9,242 nucleotides of DNA from Sulfurimonas sp. (GTDB lineage: Bacteria > Campylobacterota > Campylobacteria > Campylobacterales > Sulfurimonadaceae). The position numbers were made by a program, and so were the translations under genes. The notes beneath the pieces were generated by a model. That model was not told where the DNA came from. It saw only the letters and a list, made by a program, of their open reading frames with translations, and did no database searches. The stretch is from NCBI GenBank assembly GCA_012963655.1, contig DTVI01000096.1:1-9242 (forward strand), in the 5' to 3' direction. Below, in pieces: positions 6,105-9,242 of this stretch (within the stretch, counting starts at the first letter, position 1; the number at the start of each line of letters is the position of its first letter).

Positions 6105-6143
6105 CTCATAAACTTGCTGAGTGAATCTCACCCAAGTTATGAG
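6105..6143 (+). promoter_or_regulatory. Long hairpin in the metG leader
   Basis: CTCATAAACTTG (6105-6116) pairs with CAAGTTATGAG (6133-6143), eleven pairs with A6112 bulged. Inside, GTGA (6121-6124) pairs with TCAC (6128-6131) around a three-base loop, with an asymmetric internal loop CTGA against C6132. It ends 15 bases before the metG ribosome-binding site. No T tract follows on the plus strand, so it does not look like a terminator for fbp. A role in metG expression or mRNA stability is inference. Confidence 0.5.
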
Positions 6144-6158
6144 TAAAATGAAATGAAA

Positions 6159-6164
6159 AAGGAA
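6159..6164 (+). promoter_or_regulatory. Ribosome-binding site that sets the metG start
   Basis: AAGGAA lies six bases before the ATG at 6171. The upstream in-frame ATG at 6153 has no comparable site and would put six extra residues before the usual MetRS start MKNYITTPIYYVN, so 6171 is chosen. Confidence 0.8.
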
Positions 6165-6170
6165 TCTTCA

Positions 6171-8108
6171 ATGAAAAATTATATTACTACCCCTATCTAT
6201 TATGTTAATGGTGAAGCACATATTGGTCATGCTTATACTACTTTTATTGCTGACACAGTGGCAAGACACTCTAGACTAAAGGGTAATGAAACATTTTTTC
6301 TTACGGGTACTGATGAACATGGTCAAAAGATTGAAGAGTCTGCAAAAAAAGCCGGAAAAGACACTCAAGCATTTGCTGACGAAATTTCAAAGACATTTAA
6401 AGACTTATGGGATGGTTTTGACATCTCTTATGATAAGTTTATAAGAACAACAGACGAAGAGCACAAAAAAGGTGTTCAAAAAGCCTTTATGAAAATGCAT
6501 GATAATGGTGATATTTATAAGGGGAATTATGAGGGTCATTATTGTATCTCTTGTGAAACATTTTTTCCAGAGACTCAGCTTATTGATGGAGAGTTTTGCC
6601 CGGATTGTGGAAAGCCAACAAATATAGTAAAAGAAGAGTCTTACTTCTTTAAACTATCTGCATATGAAGATAAACTTCTTCAACATTATGAAGACAATCA
6701 AGACTTTATTCTTCCAAAGTCACGTAGAAATGAAGTTATTAATTTTGTTAAGGGTGGTTTACGTGATCTGTCTATTACACGTACAACCTTCGAATGGGGA
6801 GTTAAACTTCCTGAATCAATGAATGATGATAAACATGTTATGTATGTTTGGCTTGACGCCCTGCTTAACTATATAACGGCATTAGGTTATGGTAAAGATG
6901 ATAAAGATATGGACTTTTGGCCTGCTAACATTCATATGGTAGGAAAAGATATTTTACGTTTTCATGCTATTTATTGGCCAGCCTTTTTAATGAGTTTAGG
7001 TCTTCCTTTACCTAAGCATATTGGTGCGCACGGTTGGTGGACGAGAGATGGGGAGAAAATGTCTAAGTCTAAGGGCAATGTTGTTCTTCCTCAGGTAGTT
7101 GCTGATGCTTATGGATTAGAAAATCTTAGATATTTTATGCTTAGAGAAGTGCCTTTTGGTCAAGATGGGGATTTTTCTCAACGGGCCTTTATAGATAGAA
7201 TAAATTCAGATCTTTCAAATGATCTTGGAAACTTACTTAACCGTATCATCGGTATGAGTGGGAAATATTCTGAGTTTAAGATCGACTCAGTTGATGTTGT
7301 TAAGTATCATTCAAAAGAACTTGACGCGATGGCAGATGTTATTGATAAACTAGAGCCATTTTTAGATGAACTTAGAACGCACAAGTACCTTGAAGAATTA
7401 TGGAAACTCTTTAGCATTGGAAATAAGGCTATTGAAGAACATGCACCATGGGTTAAGATTAAAGAAGACAAAAAAGACGAGGCATTAGCAACTGTTGCTC
7501 TTATTGCAAATATCTTAGCTAAGGCCTCAGTAATGCTTAATTGTATTATGCCAAATACAACGACTACTATTTCTAAGGCACTTAATTTTGATATAGATAC
7601 AAACTCTTATCAAAAGCTTATCTTAGATAAGAAGCTTTTAGAAGCCTTTGTTATTGAGAAAGTGCCTCCTTTATTTCCTCGTGTTGAAGCGCCTTTAATG
7701 GATCAAGTACCTGAGCCTAAAAAAGACGAAGTACCTGCAAAAAAGATGGAAACAAAGAAAGAATCAACAGTTGAAGAAGACAACCTTATCACCATTGATC
7801 AGTTCTTTGAAACCTCTTTACGTATTGGAACTATTTTAGAAGCAGAAGCAGTGCCAAAAAGTAAAAAACTTTATAAGCTATCTGTTGATGTCGGTGAAAA
7901 AGAGCCAAGACAAATTGTTGCTGGTATTAGAGAGTTTTATACAGTTGAAGAACTTGTAAATACACAGGTTTGTGTTGTATCTAACTTAAAGCCGGCAAAG
8001 CTTATGGGACTTTTATCTGAGGGCATGCTTTTAGCTGCTAAGGATGAAGAAGGTCTTTCTCTTATGCGACCAGAACACAAACGCAAAGCGGGCTCATCGG
8101 TAGGATGA
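6171..8108 (+). CDS. metG: Methionyl-tRNA synthetase
   Basis: Class I synthetase charging tRNA-Met and initiator tRNA in the cytoplasm. Starting at 6171 it has 645 residues. HIGH is at 17-20 and TGTDEHGQK follows in the Rossmann domain. A single zinc knuckle pair is formed by C125, C128, C143 and C146. KMSKSKGN begins at K296. The helical anticodon-binding domain runs to about 510. A Lys/Glu-rich linker (about 515-535) leads to a C-terminal Trbp111/EMAP II-like tRNA-binding domain (about 539-645), which normally mediates dimerisation. Length and domain order are complete. The gene is preceded by a long leader hairpin, and its stop overlaps the next start as ATGA. A longer form from the ATG at 6153 is possible but less likely. 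Confidence 0.95.
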   Translation: MKNYITTPIYYVNGEAHIGHAYTTFIADTVARHSRLKGNETFFLTGTDEHGQKIEESAKKAGKDTQAFADEISKTFKDLWDGFDISYDKFIRTTDEEHKKGVQKAFMKMHDNGDIYKGNYEGHYCISCETFFPETQLIDGEFCPDCGKPTNIVKEESYFFKLSAYEDKLLQHYEDNQDFILPKSRRNEVINFVKGGLRDLSITRTTFEWGVKLPESMNDDKHVMYVWLDALLNYITALGYGKDDKDMDFWPANIHMVGKDILRFHAIYWPAFLMSLGLPLPKHIGAHGWWTRDGEKMSKSKGNVVLPQVVADAYGLENLRYFMLREVPFGQDGDFSQRAFIDRINSDLSNDLGNLLNRIIGMSGKYSEFKIDSVDVVKYHSKELDAMADVIDKLEPFLDELRTHKYLEELWKLFSIGNKAIEEHAPWVKIKEDKKDEALATVALIANILAKASVMLNCIMPNTTTTISKALNFDIDTNSYQKLILDKKLLEAFVIEKVPPLFPRVEAPLMDQVPEPKKDEVPAKKMETKKESTVEEDNLITIDQFFETSLRIGTILEAEAVPKSKKLYKLSVDVGEKEPRQIVAGIREFYTVEELVNTQVCVVSNLKPAKLMGLLSEGMLLAAKDEEGLSLMRPEHKRKAGSSVG

Positions 8109-9109
8109 ATCTAGCCAACTTAACGGCCTTAGTCGAGGGAAACCTTGCTAACTCTCCTAGCATCACCTCTTTTGAAGAGGTTCATTTTGAACTTTCTAAA
8201 ATCAGACGTGGTGATCTTTTTATTGCCCTAAATCATGAAAATATAGAAGAAGCTATTTTAAATGGTGCTTATGGGATTTTATTTGATAAACCTACCCAAA
8301 TCAGTGATCAAGAAATCGCATGGATAAAGGTGGCTTGTGTGAACAAAGCCCTGCTTCGTTTACTTCGCTTCCATGTCTTGCAAAAGTCACCTAAGGTTTA
8401 TTATTGTGATGAAATTTCCTTAAAACTTGCTTCGCAAATTATCACCTCAAGAGACATACTAATTCTAAACAAAAGTCTTAAAGAGCATATGCATGAGCTT
8501 TATCAATTACAAGAAAAACAGTTTATTCTTTTTTCAAAAAAATATATAAATGAAGAACTGTTTGTAGATGCAAAGCCTTTGAACAAGGTTATAAATTCTA
8601 CTATTAATGTAGTAGAGCAAACCTTATTTGAAACCTCTTTTATTTATGATGATACGTATTATGAAAGGCAATTGCTTTCTCCTTTTTTCTTGCCTTATTT
8701 AGAATCTGTGCTTCAATTTTTTAAGCATAACAACATTGGCTATCAGTTAAGAAATTTTTCTCCAATAAATCATTTTCAAGCAGTTTTTACAAATATACAT
8801 TTTGAAGTTAAAGACTTTGGTAAGAGCGATAATGTACTGATTTTTGAAAGCAGTTTCGAGTTAGTTAAAGAACAAATCAACTTTTTAAAGAAGCAGGCTA
8901 ACTGGGCCAAGATACTATATCTAGTCCCTTCTTCTAAGATAGGACAACTCGAAGAAAATAAAAATATTTTCGGATATGAAAACCTATGGGATATTATGCA
9001 TACGCTTAAATCACAAGATTATCATTTTGCTCTTATAGTAGAACAAAGTGCTGATATTTTAAATAATAGTGTGTTTGAAGTTAAGACACAACAACCTAGC
9101 TTATTTTAA
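8105..9109 (+). CDS. Uncharacterised protein with MurE/MurF-like N-terminal fragment
   Basis: A 334-residue soluble protein that I cannot assign to a function. Residues of about 27-62 (FELSKIRRGDLFIAL, then IEEAILNGAYGILFD) resemble the N-terminal UDP-substrate domain of MurE and MurF. The ATP-binding GTNGKT loop and the rest of a Mur ligase centre are absent, so ligase activity is not expected. The later region LPYLESVLQFFKHNNIGY (about 199-216) and NHFQAVFTN looks faintly like a degraded Mur core. The protein ends QPSLF, similar to the beta-clamp binding pentapeptide. The start overlaps the metG stop (ATGA) without a properly spaced Shine-Dalgarno, so it is probably translationally coupled. 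From memory it sits where Cj0837c lies in C. jejuni. Confidence 0.7.
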   Translation: MNLANLTALVEGNLANSPSITSFEEVHFELSKIRRGDLFIALNHENIEEAILNGAYGILFDKPTQISDQEIAWIKVACVNKALLRLLRFHVLQKSPKVYYCDEISLKLASQIITSRDILILNKSLKEHMHELYQLQEKQFILFSKKYINEELFVDAKPLNKVINSTINVVEQTLFETSFIYDDTYYERQLLSPFFLPYLESVLQFFKHNNIGYQLRNFSPINHFQAVFTNIHFEVKDFGKSDNVLIFESSFELVKEQINFLKKQANWAKILYLVPSSKIGQLEENKNIFGYENLWDIMHTLKSQDYHFALIVEQSADILNNSVFEVKTQQPSLF

Positions 9110-9126
9110 GCATATAAAGAGGCCAA

Positions 9127-9242
9127 ATGAAAAGAAGAGACTTTATCACAAGTAGTTCAGTACTAGCGGCAGGAGGTCTTTTAAGTGCTTGTAATGATAG
9201 TAATAGACAGGCCATTGATTATGATAAAATTAAAGAAAAAAA
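9127..9242 (+). CDS. Partial Tat-exported lipoprotein, N-terminal end
   Basis: An open frame runs from ATG at 9127 to the right edge (38 codons visible). It has AGAGG four bases upstream and starts 17 bases after the preceding stop, so it belongs to the same transcript. The N-terminus shows a twin-arginine signal, KRRDFI at residues 2-7, an Ala/Gly/Leu core, and a lipobox LSAC with the lipidated cysteine at C22. The mature N-terminus is Asp/Asn/Lys-rich. Tat export implies a folded, often cofactor-bearing, periplasmic protein. Candidates include a TRAP-type binding protein or an oxidoreductase subunit, but nothing visible decides between them. Confidence 0.8.
   Translation, partial: MKRRDFITSSSVLAAGGLLSACNDSNRQAIDYDKIKEK

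Noticed and set aside
6083..6124. 13-codon leader frame MNKEKRKPHKLAE ending inside the metG hairpin
   Set aside because: An attenuation peptide would be attractive, but there is no ribosome-binding site before it, no run of Met codons and no terminator alternative.
6105..6143. Hairpin read as a rho-independent terminator
   Set aside because: There is no T tract after it on the plus strand. On the minus strand a T-rich stretch follows, but no minus-strand gene is there to terminate.
6139..6156. Mini-frame MSKMK before the metG start
   Set aside because: Five codons with two Met codons could be regulatory, but this is easily chance and no ribosome-binding site is present.
6153..6170. Longer metG start at 6153
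   Set aside because: It would add six residues before the family's usual N-terminus, has no good ribosome-binding site, and overlaps the AAGGAA that serves the ATG at 6171.

Overview
The window reads as an AT-rich chromosomal segment of a Campylobacterota (epsilonproteobacterial) genome, probably a free-living relative of Sulfurimonas or Sulfurovum. The case rests on protein character (a GltX2-type glutamyl-tRNA synthetase starting LRFASSPTGDMHIGN, a short class I fructose-1,6-bisphosphatase, a Helicobacter/Campylobacter-type Slt) and on gene order. The order gltX - yggT - slt - (opposite-strand lipoprotein) - mobB - fbp - small Cys protein - metG - uncharacterised protein matches, from memory, the Campylobacter jejuni Cj0845c-Cj0837c block; the first three also match Helicobacter pylori HP0643-HP0645. 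No database search was run.

Layout. Positions 1-68 hold the 5' end of an unrecognised minus-strand gene that runs off the left edge. A tRNA-Glu(TTC) lies at 199-273, behind its own TATAAT promoter and followed by about 270 gene-free bases. A tight three-gene operon follows (543-3735: gltX, yggT, slt), each junction an ATGA stop/start overlap. A predicted lipoprotein on the minus strand (4420-3677) converges on slt, and the two 3' coding ends overlap by 59 bases. From a compact divergent promoter region (4421-4520) the second plus-strand run begins: mobB, fbp, a 63-residue four-cysteine protein, metG, an uncharacterised 334-residue protein with a MurE/MurF-like N-terminal fragment, and the start of a Tat-exported lipoprotein cut by the right edge at 9242.

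Function. Two aminoacyl-tRNA synthetases (Glu and Met) and a tRNA-Glu serve translation. Slt remodels peptidoglycan and YggT is a small membrane protein. MobB belongs to molybdenum cofactor maturation, and Fbp is the committed gluconeogenic step that an autotroph fixing carbon through the reverse TCA cycle would need. The genes do not form one pathway; they are a conserved housekeeping neighbourhood.

I see no mobile element, CRISPR array, defence system or clearly new multi-gene system. The observations most worth checking are the altered catalytic signatures of GltX, a long hairpin directly before the metG ribosome-binding site, the orphan Mur-like protein ending in a clamp-binding-like QPSLF, the small four-cysteine protein, and a dyad over the shared -35 area of the divergent promoters.
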